Part shown: piece by piece, positions 1 to 7,006 of the stretch
How the letters are laid out: each line of letters begins with the position of its first letter
Position numbering within the stretch: the first letter of the stretch is position 1
Assembly (NCBI GenBank): GCA_002371465.1
Contig: DFIU01000023.1
Location: 1-7,331 of the forward strand
Length of the DNA stretch: 7,331 nt
Direction of reading: 5' to 3'
DNA from: Lachnospiraceae bacterium UBA3689
GTDB lineage: Bacteria > Bacillota > Clostridia > Lachnospirales > Lachnospiraceae
Translations under genes and position numbers: made by a program
The notes under the pieces: generated by a model
Told to the model about the DNA's origin: nothing
Seen by the model: only the letters and a program-made list of their open reading frames with translations
Database searches by the model: none

Positions 1-80
1 ATGTTTATTTAATCAGCAAACACTATTTAATATGACGTTTTTAAATATTATAGAGTGCTGTTATCAAATTCCGTATTGTC

Positions 81-653
81 TTAGCTTAGCAAATCTTCGA
101 TTTTCTCGGCAGAAGAAAGACTGTGCAGTCCCCGGGCAAATTCCGCCTGGAAGCGCCTCTCCTCTTCCGCCCTTAACCGCCGGTAGTGGCCGAACTCTGT
201 AAAATGTTCCGCTCCGATCCACTTGAGATTTTGAACCGCTTTTTGAGACTTGATCGCCACCTGGATGTAGCAGGGACCGATTTCCAGCAGCTTTAGCGCC
301 TCCTCATCAGATAAGAGCCCACTGGTCAGAATGCCGAGCGTGTCATAGAGGGTATCATTTGCGATCGGTCCCACTACCAGGTCTGCCCGGCAGGTGTCTT
401 TTGCCCTGCGATTGCCGAAAATGTAGCGAAACCAGTCCTGATCCCGATCCCAGTTTTGGATGGTCAATCCATCTGTATGTAGTTCATATTCATTGATATA
501 GGTATCCCGCCCCGCCCATCGTAAAGAAAATTCCTTATCCGGGGAGAGGTAAAAACCCTGCCCGAAATCTGCATTTTTCCTGCCGATCTGGATATCCGGC
601 TTGGGAATCCGGTCCTTTCCGGCATGGTAGAGATGTAAGATCTGATCCTTCAT
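81..653 (-). CDS. DUF3990 family protein (ADP-ribosyltransferase-like fold)
   Basis: The 190-residue product matches the DUF3990 pattern: an N-terminal LYH (residues 8-10), then DFGQGFYLS (29-37), a central DLVVGPIAND (91-100), a predicted helix with SDEEAL, and a late YIQVAIKSQKAV segment (129-140) with Q131 where the family usually has an NQ-type motif. The C-terminus is a charged, Arg/Glu-rich helix. From memory, DUF3990 belongs to the ADP-ribosyltransferase superfamily, with the His and Tyr of the first two motifs as NAD-pocket candidates; activity is not shown here. Such genes often sit beside a small DUF3791 gene in a toxin-antitoxin-like pair, but none is seen in this window. I chose ATG at 653 because AAGG (662-665) lies 8 nt upstream of it; the in-frame ATG at 659 would leave only 2 nt. 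Length is normal and the frame intact. Its job is unknown and it is probably unrelated to ribose use. Confidence 0.8.
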   Translation of the reverse strand: MKDQILHLYHAGKDRIPKPDIQIGRKNADFGQGFYLSPDKEFSLRWAGRDTYINEYELHTDGLTIQNWDRDQDWFRYIFGNRRAKDTCRADLVVGPIANDTLYDTLGILTSGLLSDEEALKLLEIGPCYIQVAIKSQKAVQNLKWIGAEHFTEFGHYRRLRAEEERRFQAEFARGLHSLSSAEKIEDLLS

Positions 654-659
654 TATCAT

Positions 660-749
660 CGCCTTGCTTGTCGTTTTCCTTTATTATCTTTCTTTATTAG
701 CTTCCTTCGTAGCTTTCGTCATTGGCTTGCTTCATTAGCCTACTTTATT
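660..749 (-). repeat. 13-bp degenerate tandem repeat array before the DUF3990 gene
   Basis: Read on the minus strand, seven consecutive units of 13 nt (one of 12) run without gaps: 737-749, 724-736, 711-723, 699-710 (12 nt), 686-698, 673-685 and 660-672. The consensus is about AATRAAGNAAGCT. The first six units are clear and the last is weaker. Two further degenerate units can be argued at 750-762 and 763-775. The array is purine-rich, ends directly at the candidate start codons of the downstream gene, and its last unit supplies the likely AAGG ribosome binding site. The period is not a multiple of three and stops occur in the frames, so it is not coding. Confidence 0.75.
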
Positions 750-796
750 GACTGTCTTCAGCGTTTTCTTTTCGCGCAAACTAATTGCATAAAATC

Positions 797-825
797 AGGC
801 TAACAGAAGTATGACTGAATGCCAA
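797..825 (-). promoter_or_regulatory. Candidate promoter for the DUF3990 gene
   Basis: The -35 box TTGGCA (820-825) matches five of six consensus positions. It is followed after 17 nt by TAGCCT (797-802), which keeps the three most conserved -10 positions (T, A and last T) and has an upstream TG (804-805) giving an extended -10. The predicted start of transcription is near 790, so the 13-bp array would lie in the leader. The -10 box is weak, so this is tentative. Confidence 0.3.
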
Positions 826-916
826 GAAAAATTCTCTAAAAAATCTTTACACCAACTCAAAAAATGCTCCGACCTTGAACCCTATATCGACCTTTTAAAA
901 TGAGAAAATGCCACAC

Positions 917-964
917 AAAAGCCCCCGGGACACACCAAATAACTGGCACTTGTCCCGGGGGCTT
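917..964 (-). terminator. Strong GC-rich hairpin, probable terminator
   Basis: A perfect 12-bp stem (921-932 with 951-962) extends by two A-T pairs (919-920 with 963-964) and encloses an 18-nt loop. On the minus strand it is followed by TTTT (917-920). In the minus-strand RNA the loop can pair further (UGCCA with UGGUG, using two G-U pairs), which the plus-strand RNA cannot do, so the minus strand looks like the functional one. It lies about 160 nt after the rbsB stop and probably insulates the DUF3990 gene from the rbs operon. It may also be a copy of a dispersed palindromic repeat. Confidence 0.65.
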
Positions 965-992
965 ACCATACATGTTGCTTTCTCAAGTTCTA

Positions 993-1040
993 TCAATCGT
1001 ATCGAAGGGGACCTTCAATAAGTCGCATTAAAACGATTGA
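993..1040 (-). other. Two-helix inverted-repeat element in the rbs 3' region
   Basis: An 8-bp perfect inverted repeat, tcaatcgt (993-1000) with acgattga (1033-1040), encloses a second hairpin of five perfect pairs (1004-1008 with 1012-1016) and a 3-nt loop. On the minus-strand RNA the second helix extends to seven pairs with one G-U. The element lies between the first and second terminator-like hairpins after rbsB. It could be part of the operon 3' untranslated region or a small RNA. No family is recognised. Confidence 0.35.
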
Positions 1041-1078
1041 AGCATTACTTTTTTATTCAAACTGCAATGTCTGATCTG

Positions 1079-1103
1079 AAAAGACCTCTGCCAGGTCCTT
1101 TTT
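1079..1103 (-). terminator. Small hairpin after rbsB, possible bidirectional terminator
   Basis: The stem gacct (1083-1087) pairs with aggtc (1093-1097) around the loop ctgcc. It is flanked by AAAA (1079-1082) and TTTTT (1099-1103), so either strand has a U-run after the stem. On the minus strand it starts 18 nt after the rbsB stop. The stem is short, so termination may be partial, with the stronger hairpin at 917-964 as backup. A second small stem-loop (1105-1108 with 1114-1117) stands between it and the stop codon. Confidence 0.5.
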
Positions 1104-1120
1104 ACCAGCATTACTGGCAT

Positions 1121-2098
1121 TTATGCTTCGTCGAGGTTGTCAGCTGTGATCAGCTTCACTTCAACCGGAATCGATTTCTCAACCGATTTACCATTGATCA
1201 AGTCCTGAGCGGTGTCGACAGCCGTCATTCCCATCTGATCCGGCTGCTGAGCAATCGTTGCTGCCATCTTGCCATCTTTTACGGCTGCAAGACCATCATC
1301 GGTAGCATCGAAGCCAACGACCTTGATGTCTTTTTCTCCAATTGCTTCAATTGCGCCCAGTGCCATTTCATCATTGTGAGCGAAGACACCCTTGATATCG
1401 CCATTTGCCTGCAGCATATTTTCCATAACCGTCATTGCGTCCGAACGGTTGAAATTAGCTGTCTGACTGGACACCACATCGAAGTCCTTGTCAGCGATCT
1501 GGTGGAATCCTTCCCCACGGTCAATCGTTGCGCTGGCGCCTGTCGTTCCCTGGATTTCAGCAACTTTTGCGCCCTGACCGACCTGCTTTTCCAGATACTC
1601 CGTAGCCATCTTAGCTCCGGCGACATTGTCTGATGCAATCTGGCAGTCTACGTCCACGCCATTTACAACACGGTCAAGGGAAATGACCTTAACGCCTGCT
1701 GCGATCGCATCCTGTACAGCAGGAGCAACGGCATCGGAATCAACGGGATTGACCAGAAGGACACTGATATTCTTTGAAACCAGATCTTCGATATCGGAAG
1801 TCTGCTTAGCCGCGTCATCCCCTGCGTCGACCACATCGATATCCAGCCCATCTTTTTTAGCCTGCTCTTTTGCCGCATCTGACATAGTGACAAAAAATGG
1901 ATTATTCAGGGTTGAGACGGAAAACCCGATCCCACCGTTGCCTGCAAGCTGAGTTGTTCCAGAAGCCGTACTGGTCGCCTCTGCGGCGGATGTCTTAGTC
2001 TCAGTCTTCTCTCCATCTACCGATACGGCTCCACAACCTGCCAATCCGACTGCCATTACCGCTGCCATTGAAAGCGCTGCAAGTTTTTTGATTTTCAT
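1121..2098 (-). CDS. rbsB: D-ribose ABC transporter, substrate-binding lipoprotein RbsB
   Basis: This 325-residue protein captures ribose outside the membrane and delivers it to RbsC/RbsA. The signal peptide has KIKK, a hydrophobic core and the lipobox LAGC, with Cys22 as the lipidated residue. A Thr/Ser/Glu-rich linker (about 28-55) leads to the periplasmic-binding-protein type 1 fold. Every ribose contact I know from mature E. coli RbsB has its counterpart: S62, F68, F69, N117, D142, R143, R194, F216, N242, D264 and Q284. The specificity call for ribose is therefore strong. AAGGAG (2106-2111) lies 7 nt before the ATG. It is the last gene of the operon, set 108 nt behind rbsC, which may allow separate control of its level. 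The frame is intact and the stop is TAA. Confidence 0.96.
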   Translation of the reverse strand: MKIKKLAALSMAAVMAVGLAGCGAVSVDGEKTETKTSAAEATSTASGTTQLAGNGGIGFSVSTLNNPFFVTMSDAAKEQAKKDGLDIDVVDAGDDAAKQTSDIEDLVSKNISVLLVNPVDSDAVAPAVQDAIAAGVKVISLDRVVNGVDVDCQIASDNVAGAKMATEYLEKQVGQGAKVAEIQGTTGASATIDRGEGFHQIADKDFDVVSSQTANFNRSDAMTVMENMLQANGDIKGVFAHNDEMALGAIEAIGEKDIKVVGFDATDDGLAAVKDGKMAATIAQQPDQMGMTAVDTAQDLINGKSVEKSIPVEVKLITADNLDEA

Positions 2099-2128
2099 AA
2101 TCGTTCTCCTTTTTATTTTATAGATAGC

Positions 2129-2197
2129 ACCTGCCTGACTCTTTTCTCCTTACAGGTACTGATTGACCGACTTTCCATTTTCGGAAAAGCCGGAAAG
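2129..2197 (-). promoter_or_regulatory. Hairpins in the rbsC-rbsB gap
   Basis: The 108-nt gap (2099-2206) can fold on the minus-strand RNA. The outer stem CUUUCC/GGAAAG (2192-2197 with 2171-2176) holds an inner UUUU/AAAA stem (2185-2188 with 2178-2181) with a CCG loop. Further on, ACCUG can pair with CAGGU (2153-2157 with 2129-2133). There is no U-run, so this is not a terminator. A role in mRNA processing or in protecting the rbsB part of the transcript is inference. Confidence 0.35.
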
Positions 2198-2206
2198 CAT
2201 CCTTTC

Positions 2207-3142
2207 TTACCGGTTCCGATCGGACAAGACAGCGATCAGAATGACGATTCCTTTCACAACGTCCTGATAATAGGAAGAAACTCCCAGGATATTGAGACCG
2301 TTATTTAAAACGGCAATGATCAATACACCGACAAACGTTCCCCATACACGGCCCCTGCCGCCGCTCATGGAAGTGCCGCCGAGCGCGACCGATGCAATGG
2401 CATCCATTTCGTAGCTGGTTCCCAGAGTCGGCTGTGCCGAGCCAAGTCGGGACAGGAGGATCAGACCGGAAAGAGCAGCCATACCTCCGGAAATGGCATA
2501 TACCGTCAATTTTGTCAGGTCGATATTGACACCGGCAAGTTTAGCTGAAACAGGGTTGGAACCGGCTGCATAGACTCTGCGTCCAAAGACCGTTTTCTCA
2601 AGCAGGAAGATAAAGATCAAAAAGGCAAGGATAAAGAGGATAACCGGAAATGGAATTCCAAATAGATTTCCCTTTCCCATAAACTTCAGGGCAAAACTGT
2701 CTCCCAGATTGGAGATCGGTTTTCCATCCATAAAGATCATGGTCAGACCTCTGAATACTGTCATCGTTACCAGGGTTGCAATGAAAGGCTGAAGGCGCCC
2801 CTTTGTAACGAGAAGACCACTGATGCAGCCGAATCCAATCCCGATCAGGATCGCGAGGATAAAGGCCAGACCAACCGGCATCCCGCCTTTGATGAAGGCT
2901 GCGCAAAAAGCTGTCGTCAGTGCCAGAACAGAGCCGACGGAAAGATCGATGCCGCCGGTCAGGATGACACAGGTCATGCCGAATGCGATAAAGCCATTAA
3001 TGGAAGACTGTCTCAACAAAGACAGGAAATTTCCTACCGTTCTGAATTCCGGACTGATGATTCCGATGACGGCAACCAGAAGGACCAGCGCGATCAGAGC
3101 GCCAAAGTCCTGGATACGGCTCGATACTGTTTTACTCTTCAT
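2207..3142 (-). CDS. rbsC: D-ribose ABC transporter, permease RbsC
   Basis: This 311-residue integral membrane protein of the BPD_transp_2 family forms the ribose channel, probably as a homodimer. It has many hydrophobic segments starting near residue 13. It shows the family sequence GGIDLSVGS (about 63-71), the cytoplasmic FGRRVYAAGSNPVSAKLAGV coupling region, SVALGGTSMSGGRG, and the C-terminal segment with NNGLNILGVSSYYQ. Length is close to the usual 320. Its ATG overlaps the rbsA stop in an ATGA (3139-3142), so translation is probably coupled. It also has its own AGGAGGA (3151-3157) 8 nt upstream. The product should pair with RbsA inside and RbsB outside. Confidence 0.95.
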   Translation of the reverse strand: MKSKTVSSRIQDFGALIALVLLVAVIGIISPEFRTVGNFLSLLRQSSINGFIAFGMTCVILTGGIDLSVGSVLALTTAFCAAFIKGGMPVGLAFILAILIGIGFGCISGLLVTKGRLQPFIATLVTMTVFRGLTMIFMDGKPISNLGDSFALKFMGKGNLFGIPFPVILFILAFLIFIFLLEKTVFGRRVYAAGSNPVSAKLAGVNIDLTKLTVYAISGGMAALSGLILLSRLGSAQPTLGTSYEMDAIASVALGGTSMSGGRGRVWGTFVGVLIIAVLNNGLNILGVSSYYQDVVKGIVILIAVLSDRNR

Positions 3143-4626
3143 TTTATCTTTCCTCCTGTTGCAAGAATCATGACATTTTCCTGATTGGCTTCCTTCCGAT
3201 CTACAAAACCGGTAATCGTCCCTTCGTGGACAACGACGATCTGATCCGCCATACCGAGGACTTCCGGAAGTTCCGAAGAGACCATGATGACTGCGACTCC
3301 CTTTGATGCCAGATCATTGATGATGGAATAAATTTCCTTCTTAGCTCCAATGTCGACGCCCCGGGTGGGTTCATCAAGAATCAGAATTTTCGGATCCGTA
3401 TAGATCCACTTCGCAAAGATGACCTTCTGCTGATTGCCGCCTGAAAGATTGACCGTATGCTGCCTTTCACTGAAACATTTGATGCTCAGCTCTTTGATTC
3501 CCTGCTTAACCAGCCGGTCTTCCGCTTCTTTTCCTAAGACACCGTGTTTGGAAATCTTTCCAAGATTGGCGATGGAAATGTTTTTTGCGATACTCTGGTC
3601 CAGCATCAGGCCCTGCACTTTACGGTCTTCCGTGATGAACCCGATGCCGTTTTTCATCGCCGCTTCCGGTGAGCTGTTGTGAACTTCCCTGCCGTCGATC
3701 AGGATCTGACCGGTAACCGGCTTCCGATATCCGAAAATGGCTTCCATGATCTCTGTCCGTCCGGCGCCCATAAGTCCTGCAAAGCCCAACACCTGTCCGG
3801 CACGAACTTGAAAGGAGATGTTCTCAAAGACTCCGGGACAGGTGAGGTTCTTCACTTCAAAGACCACATCCCCGATCTTTGCCTTTCGTTCGGGATACCG
3901 CTCTCCGATTTCACGGCCGATCATCATCTTGACGACCTCATTCATGTTGGTCTCGGAAATTTTCTTTGTCCCGATGTACTCGCCGTCTCGCAGAACCGTG
4001 ATGCGGTCACACAGTTCAAAAATTTCTTCCATCCGATGGGATATGTAGACGACCGAAACCCCCCTTGCCTTGAGAGATCTGGTCACTTCAAACAGGATTT
4101 CCGTCTCTTTCTGGGTCAGAGCGGAAGTCGGCTCATCCATGATCAAAACCTTTGCATCCACCATCAGGGCTTTCGCGATCTCAACCATCTGCTGCTGACC
4201 GACGGAAAGCCGATTCATTCTTTCTGCCGGATTGATCTCGACGCCCAAAAGGTCCAGTACTCGTCTGCACTCTTTTCTCATAGCGCCTTTGTCGCAGATC
4301 CCGAACCTCGTCGTAAGTTCCTTTCCAAGGAACATATTTTCCTCAACCGTAAGGTCGAATAGGACATTCAGTTCCTGATGAATAAAGACGATCCCGGCTT
4401 TTTCGGCTTCCTGGACATTGCGGTAAGTGACTTCCTGTCCATCGACAACGACCGTGCCGGCATCCCGTGTATATTCTCCGGTCAGGATCTTCATCAAGGT
4501 CGACTTGCCGGCGCCGTTCTCTCCCATCAGGGCATGAATTTCACCGGAATCCAGTACAAAGCCCGCATTTTTTAAAACCGGGTTTCCACCGAAGGATTTG
4601 TTGATCCCCCGCACCTCAATCTGCAT
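3139..4626 (-). CDS. rbsA: D-ribose ABC transporter, tandem ATP-binding protein RbsA
   Basis: This 495-residue sugar importer ATPase has two fused nucleotide-binding domains. The first is canonical: Walker A GENGAGKST (35-43), Q-loop Q84, signature LSVGQQQ (140-146), Walker B LIMDEP (161-166) and His197. In the second, the Walker A is GLMGAGRTE (284-292) with Arg for Lys. The signature LSGGNQQ (394-400) and Walker B LILDEP (415-420) are present, and the switch His is replaced within VSSE. These second-domain changes are normal for the RbsA/MglA/XylG family and not a defect. AAGGAGG (4634-4640) sits 7 nt before the ATG. The gene follows rbsD by 27 nt and overlaps rbsC by 4 nt. Confidence 0.96.
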   Translation of the reverse strand: MQIEVRGINKSFGGNPVLKNAGFVLDSGEIHALMGENGAGKSTLMKILTGEYTRDAGTVVVDGQEVTYRNVQEAEKAGIVFIHQELNVLFDLTVEENMFLGKELTTRFGICDKGAMRKECRRVLDLLGVEINPAERMNRLSVGQQQMVEIAKALMVDAKVLIMDEPTSALTQKETEILFEVTRSLKARGVSVVYISHRMEEIFELCDRITVLRDGEYIGTKKISETNMNEVVKMMIGREIGERYPERKAKIGDVVFEVKNLTCPGVFENISFQVRAGQVLGFAGLMGAGRTEIMEAIFGYRKPVTGQILIDGREVHNSSPEAAMKNGIGFITEDRKVQGLMLDQSIAKNISIANLGKISKHGVLGKEAEDRLVKQGIKELSIKCFSERQHTVNLSGGNQQKVIFAKWIYTDPKILILDEPTRGVDIGAKKEIYSIINDLASKGVAVIMVSSELPEVLGMADQIVVVHEGTITGFVDRKEANQENVMILATGGKIK

Positions 4627-4653
4627 AACGCTCCCTCCTTTCCATTTGCATCA

Positions 4654-5067
4654 TCAAAAGATACAAGCCGCTTCCAATATGATATTGGAATAGGGCGTCG
4701 TCTCTCCGGTACGGATCACCGCCTTGCACTTCCTGGTCATTTTCTTTAATTTCTCATGAGGAATAAACTCAAGTATGGGTTTGAAACCGCTTTCAAGATT
4801 TTCAAAATAAAAAAGAACCTTCTCCAGCTGCTCCGGATTCTCTTCCTTCATCTCTTCTGCCAGGTAGATCGTCTGCACTTTCATATCGTCCCCGACAGCC
4901 TCAAGAACATCCATAAAACCAGGTTCTCCCAACCTGACAGCCAGATCAATCCGCTCCGTCTCATCCGGACAGGGCAGACCGCAGTCCCCAATACAGATCT
5001 GATCGGTATGTCCCATATAGGACAACACCCTTGAAATATCACTGTTCAGAATTCCCTTTTTCTTCAA
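4654..5067 (-). CDS. rbsD: D-ribose pyranase RbsD
   Basis: This 137-residue enzyme interconverts the beta-pyranose and beta-furanose forms of ribose, supplying the furanose that RbsK uses. The sequence aligns with RbsD from end to end: KKKGILNSDIS at the start, His20 and Asp28 in GHTDQICIGDCGLP, His104, and Tyr126/Asn128 in the C-terminal TPYSNIIL. The start codon is TTG (5065-5067), one nucleotide after the rbsK stop. It is supported by AAGGGGAG (5075-5082) at 7 nt and by the match of the N-terminus to known RbsD, while the next ATG would remove the active-site region. The tight spacing implies coupling to rbsK. Confidence 0.94.
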   Translation of the reverse strand: MKKKGILNSDISRVLSYMGHTDQICIGDCGLPCPDETERIDLAVRLGEPGFMDVLEAVGDDMKVQTIYLAEEMKEENPEQLEKVLFYFENLESGFKPILEFIPHEKLKKMTRKCKAVIRTGETTPYSNIILEAACIF

Positions 5068-5068
5068 C

Positions 5069-5971
5069 TTATGACTCCCCTTTCATGTTCTTCAGTTCCT
5101 GCTCCACTTCTGCAGCGGTCGGCATCCCACTCTGCGCTCCAAACTTTTCAGTTGAAAGTCCCGCCGCGATATTGGCATAGGTCAGGGCGGTTTTGATATC
5201 CGCGCCCTCCGCAACTTTTACGGAAAATGCTCCATTTAAGGTATCTCCTGCCCCGGTTGTATCGACGACAGCTGACTTTCTGGATGGGACTGTGAGGATT
5301 GTGCCGTCCTTGAGACAGGTCGTCACTCCACGGGACCCCTGCGTGATAATGAGCTTCTCCGGATAAGCTTTTAAAAGCTCTTCCGTGCTGCGGTCCCCGC
5401 CAAAGATCAGCAGGGCTTCATGTTCATTTGGCGTCAGGTAGGTCACCTGGTCGATGATGTCCTGAGGAACCTTGGATGCCGGCGCCGGATTTAAAACAAC
5501 CGGGATCTGCTTTTGGCTTAGGAAATGGACCAGGTACCAGACCGTCTCGAGCGGGATCTCATGCTGCAGAACAACCATGTCAAACCTGACCAGCTCCTCT
5601 TTGATCCCATCTGCATAGGTTTGATCAACGCAGCCATTCGCGCCCGGCACAACAACGATGGTATTGTCATGTTCTCCGACCGTAATCATGGCAATACCGG
5701 TCGGAATGCCGGTTAGAACTTTGATATGGTCGGTACTTACCTGATTGACTTTCAGATTTTCAATCAGTCGTTTTCCATGATCGTCAGCTCCCACGCAGCC
5801 GAACATCTCAACTTCAGCTCCCAGCTTTGCCATGGCAACCGCCTGGTTGGCACCCTTTCCTCCCGGAATATAACGAATGCTGTCCCCGTGAACGGTCTCC
5901 CCCTTTAAGGGGATACGCTCGGCAGTGACCGTCATATCCATGTTGATACTTCCTACTACTGCAATTTTCAT
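5069..5971 (-). CDS. rbsK: Ribokinase RbsK
   Basis: This 300-residue PfkB-family kinase phosphorylates ribose with ATP to ribose 5-phosphate in the cytoplasm. The N-terminal GSINMD gives Asn10 and Asp12, and GGKGANQ (37-43) gives Gly38, Lys39 and Asn42, all ribose contacts in the family. The ATP-side signature DTTGAGD (237-243) carries the catalytic base Asp243. Length is close to the usual 305-310. AAGGAG (5982-5987) lies 10 nt before the ATG. The gene sits 34 nt after rbsR and 1 nt before rbsD, so it is certainly in the same transcript. The ribokinase call, rather than another PfkB sugar kinase, rests on these motifs and on the neighbours. Confidence 0.95.
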   Translation of the reverse strand: MKIAVVGSINMDMTVTAERIPLKGETVHGDSIRYIPGGKGANQAVAMAKLGAEVEMFGCVGADDHGKRLIENLKVNQVSTDHIKVLTGIPTGIAMITVGEHDNTIVVVPGANGCVDQTYADGIKEELVRFDMVVLQHEIPLETVWYLVHFLSQKQIPVVLNPAPASKVPQDIIDQVTYLTPNEHEALLIFGGDRSTEELLKAYPEKLIITQGSRGVTTCLKDGTILTVPSRKSAVVDTTGAGDTLNGAFSVKVAEGADIKTALTYANIAAGLSTEKFGAQSGMPTAAEVEQELKNMKGES

Positions 5972-6005
5972 CTGTCTTTTGCTCCTTATCGTTAGGCTAT
6001 TGCTT

Positions 6006-6998
6006 TCATTTTCCTGTTTTGAGCTTCTTCGTTGTCTTTCTCTCCACTAAGGAGACATCAAAGATATTTTCTCTTTGGAAATCCTGGTGCTGCTGATAGC
6101 GGGAAATAATCTGAGCCGCCAACTTGCCCATCTCCGTAATCGGCTGTCGGATAGAAGTCAGCTCCGGCGTCATCAGGCGACTGAAGCGGATATCGTCAAA
6201 GCCAATAATTTGAAAATTCTTGGGGGCTTTTTTCCCCGCATGATGCAGAACCTTATAGATGGAAATGGCGACCATATCATTACTGGCTATGATGCCGTCC
6301 GCATCGGGATAGGTTTCCAAAATCTTTTTTCCGACTTCAAACCCGGATTCATAGCTGTAGGAGGAATCTAAAACATACTGCTTGATCCCGTATTCCTCGC
6401 AGACATCCTGGTAGCCCTTAAACCGCATCTGGGCGCTGGTCAGGATCTGGGGTCCCCGGACATTGATAATCTTTTTGCAGCCTGCCTTAATCAGGCATTC
6501 CGCGGCAAGCCGCCCCCCTTTGTAATGATTTGACTCAATACAGGCGATCTCCGCGCCATTGGTCATCTTGCGATCGATTGCCACAATGGGCATGCCAACT
6601 TTCAGCTCATTGGTCATGCTGTCATTTTGTGTCGCCATGATCAGTCCATCGGCATTCATCTGATCCAGGGTCTCAATGTAGGTCACTTCTTTTTCCGCGT
6701 CATTGTTGGAATTACAGAGTAGAATCCGGTAGCCGCTGCCGTAGGCCTCTTCTTCGACAGCTTTGGCAAATTCGTTGAAAAATGGATTTTCAATATCCGG
6801 AACAATGACTCCGATAATTTTTGACGATTTTTTAAAGAGAGCCCGGGCCAATTCATTGGGTTTAAAACCGGTCTCTTTGATTGCAGCTAAGACTCTCCGC
6901 CGCTTCTCATCATCAACATTGGCGGTCCCATTCATAACCCTCGATACTGTAGAAGGAGACACACCGGCGATTCTGGCCACATCTCTGATTCCTGCCAT
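6006..6998 (-). CDS. rbsR: Ribose operon repressor RbsR, LacI family
   Basis: This 330-residue repressor has a typical N-terminal helix-turn-helix (IRDVARIAGVSPSTVSRVMN, residues 4-23). The hinge helix PNELARAL follows (47-54), with Leu54 at the position that enters the minor groove in PurR and LacI. The rest is a periplasmic-binding-like effector domain, with NPFF near 73-76 and the C-terminal GFDD and TSIRQP motifs. It heads the operon it should control, and a perfect palindrome stands upstream (7075-7090). GGAGG (7007-7011) is 8 nt from the ATG and lies at the foot of a leader stem. In B. subtilis, RbsR also responds to HPr-Ser46-P; whether that holds here is unknown. Ribose or a phosphorylated form is the likely inducer. 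Confidence 0.93.
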   Translation of the reverse strand: MAGIRDVARIAGVSPSTVSRVMNGTANVDDEKRRRVLAAIKETGFKPNELARALFKKSSKIIGVIVPDIENPFFNEFAKAVEEEAYGSGYRILLCNSNNDAEKEVTYIETLDQMNADGLIMATQNDSMTNELKVGMPIVAIDRKMTNGAEIACIESNHYKGGRLAAECLIKAGCKKIINVRGPQILTSAQMRFKGYQDVCEEYGIKQYVLDSSYSYESGFEVGKKILETYPDADGIIASNDMVAISIYKVLHHAGKKAPKNFQIIGFDDIRFSRLMTPELTSIRQPITEMGKLAAQIISRYQQHQDFQRENIFDVSLVERKTTKKLKTGK

Positions 6999-7006
6999 TT
7001 TTTTAT

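Larger units (their letters stand above)
660..1120. other. Gene-free stretch between rbsB and the DUF3990 gene
   Basis: These 461 nt hold no convincing gene. From right to left they contain small hairpins just past the rbsB stop, a two-helix element (993-1040), a GC-rich terminator-like hairpin (917-964), an 18-nt-spaced pair of the 7-mer CGACCTT (870-876, 888-894), a weak promoter and the 13-bp array. A 9-bp direct repeat, agcattact, occurs at 1041-1049 and 1107-1115. Confidence 0.7.

Noticed and set aside
811..903. Plus-strand 30-codon ORF followed by the GC-rich hairpin
   Set aside because: It has no real Shine-Dalgarno and no recognisable homology, and an open stretch of this length is common by chance. 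The following hairpin folds better on the other strand.
1029..1042. Partial match to a CcpA cre site
   Set aside because: Several conserved positions fail, and it lies in the 3' region of the operon, where control of the promoter is unlikely.
1037..1633. Plus-strand ORF opposite rbsB
   Set aside because: It is antisense to an intact, clearly recognised gene, has no ribosome binding site and resembles no family.
2117..2122. TATAAA as an internal -10 box before rbsB
   Set aside because: No acceptable -35 box lies 16-18 nt upstream, and it lies in an AT-rich ribosome binding region where such matches are frequent.
3679..4362. Plus-strand ORF of 227 codons opposite rbsA
   Set aside because: It is a shadow of the well-conserved ATPase gene, with no start signal and a composition unlike a real protein.
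3139..4626. Arg in the second Walker A and the missing switch His of RbsA as inactivating changes
   Set aside because: These are normal in the second domain of RbsA-type tandem ATPases.
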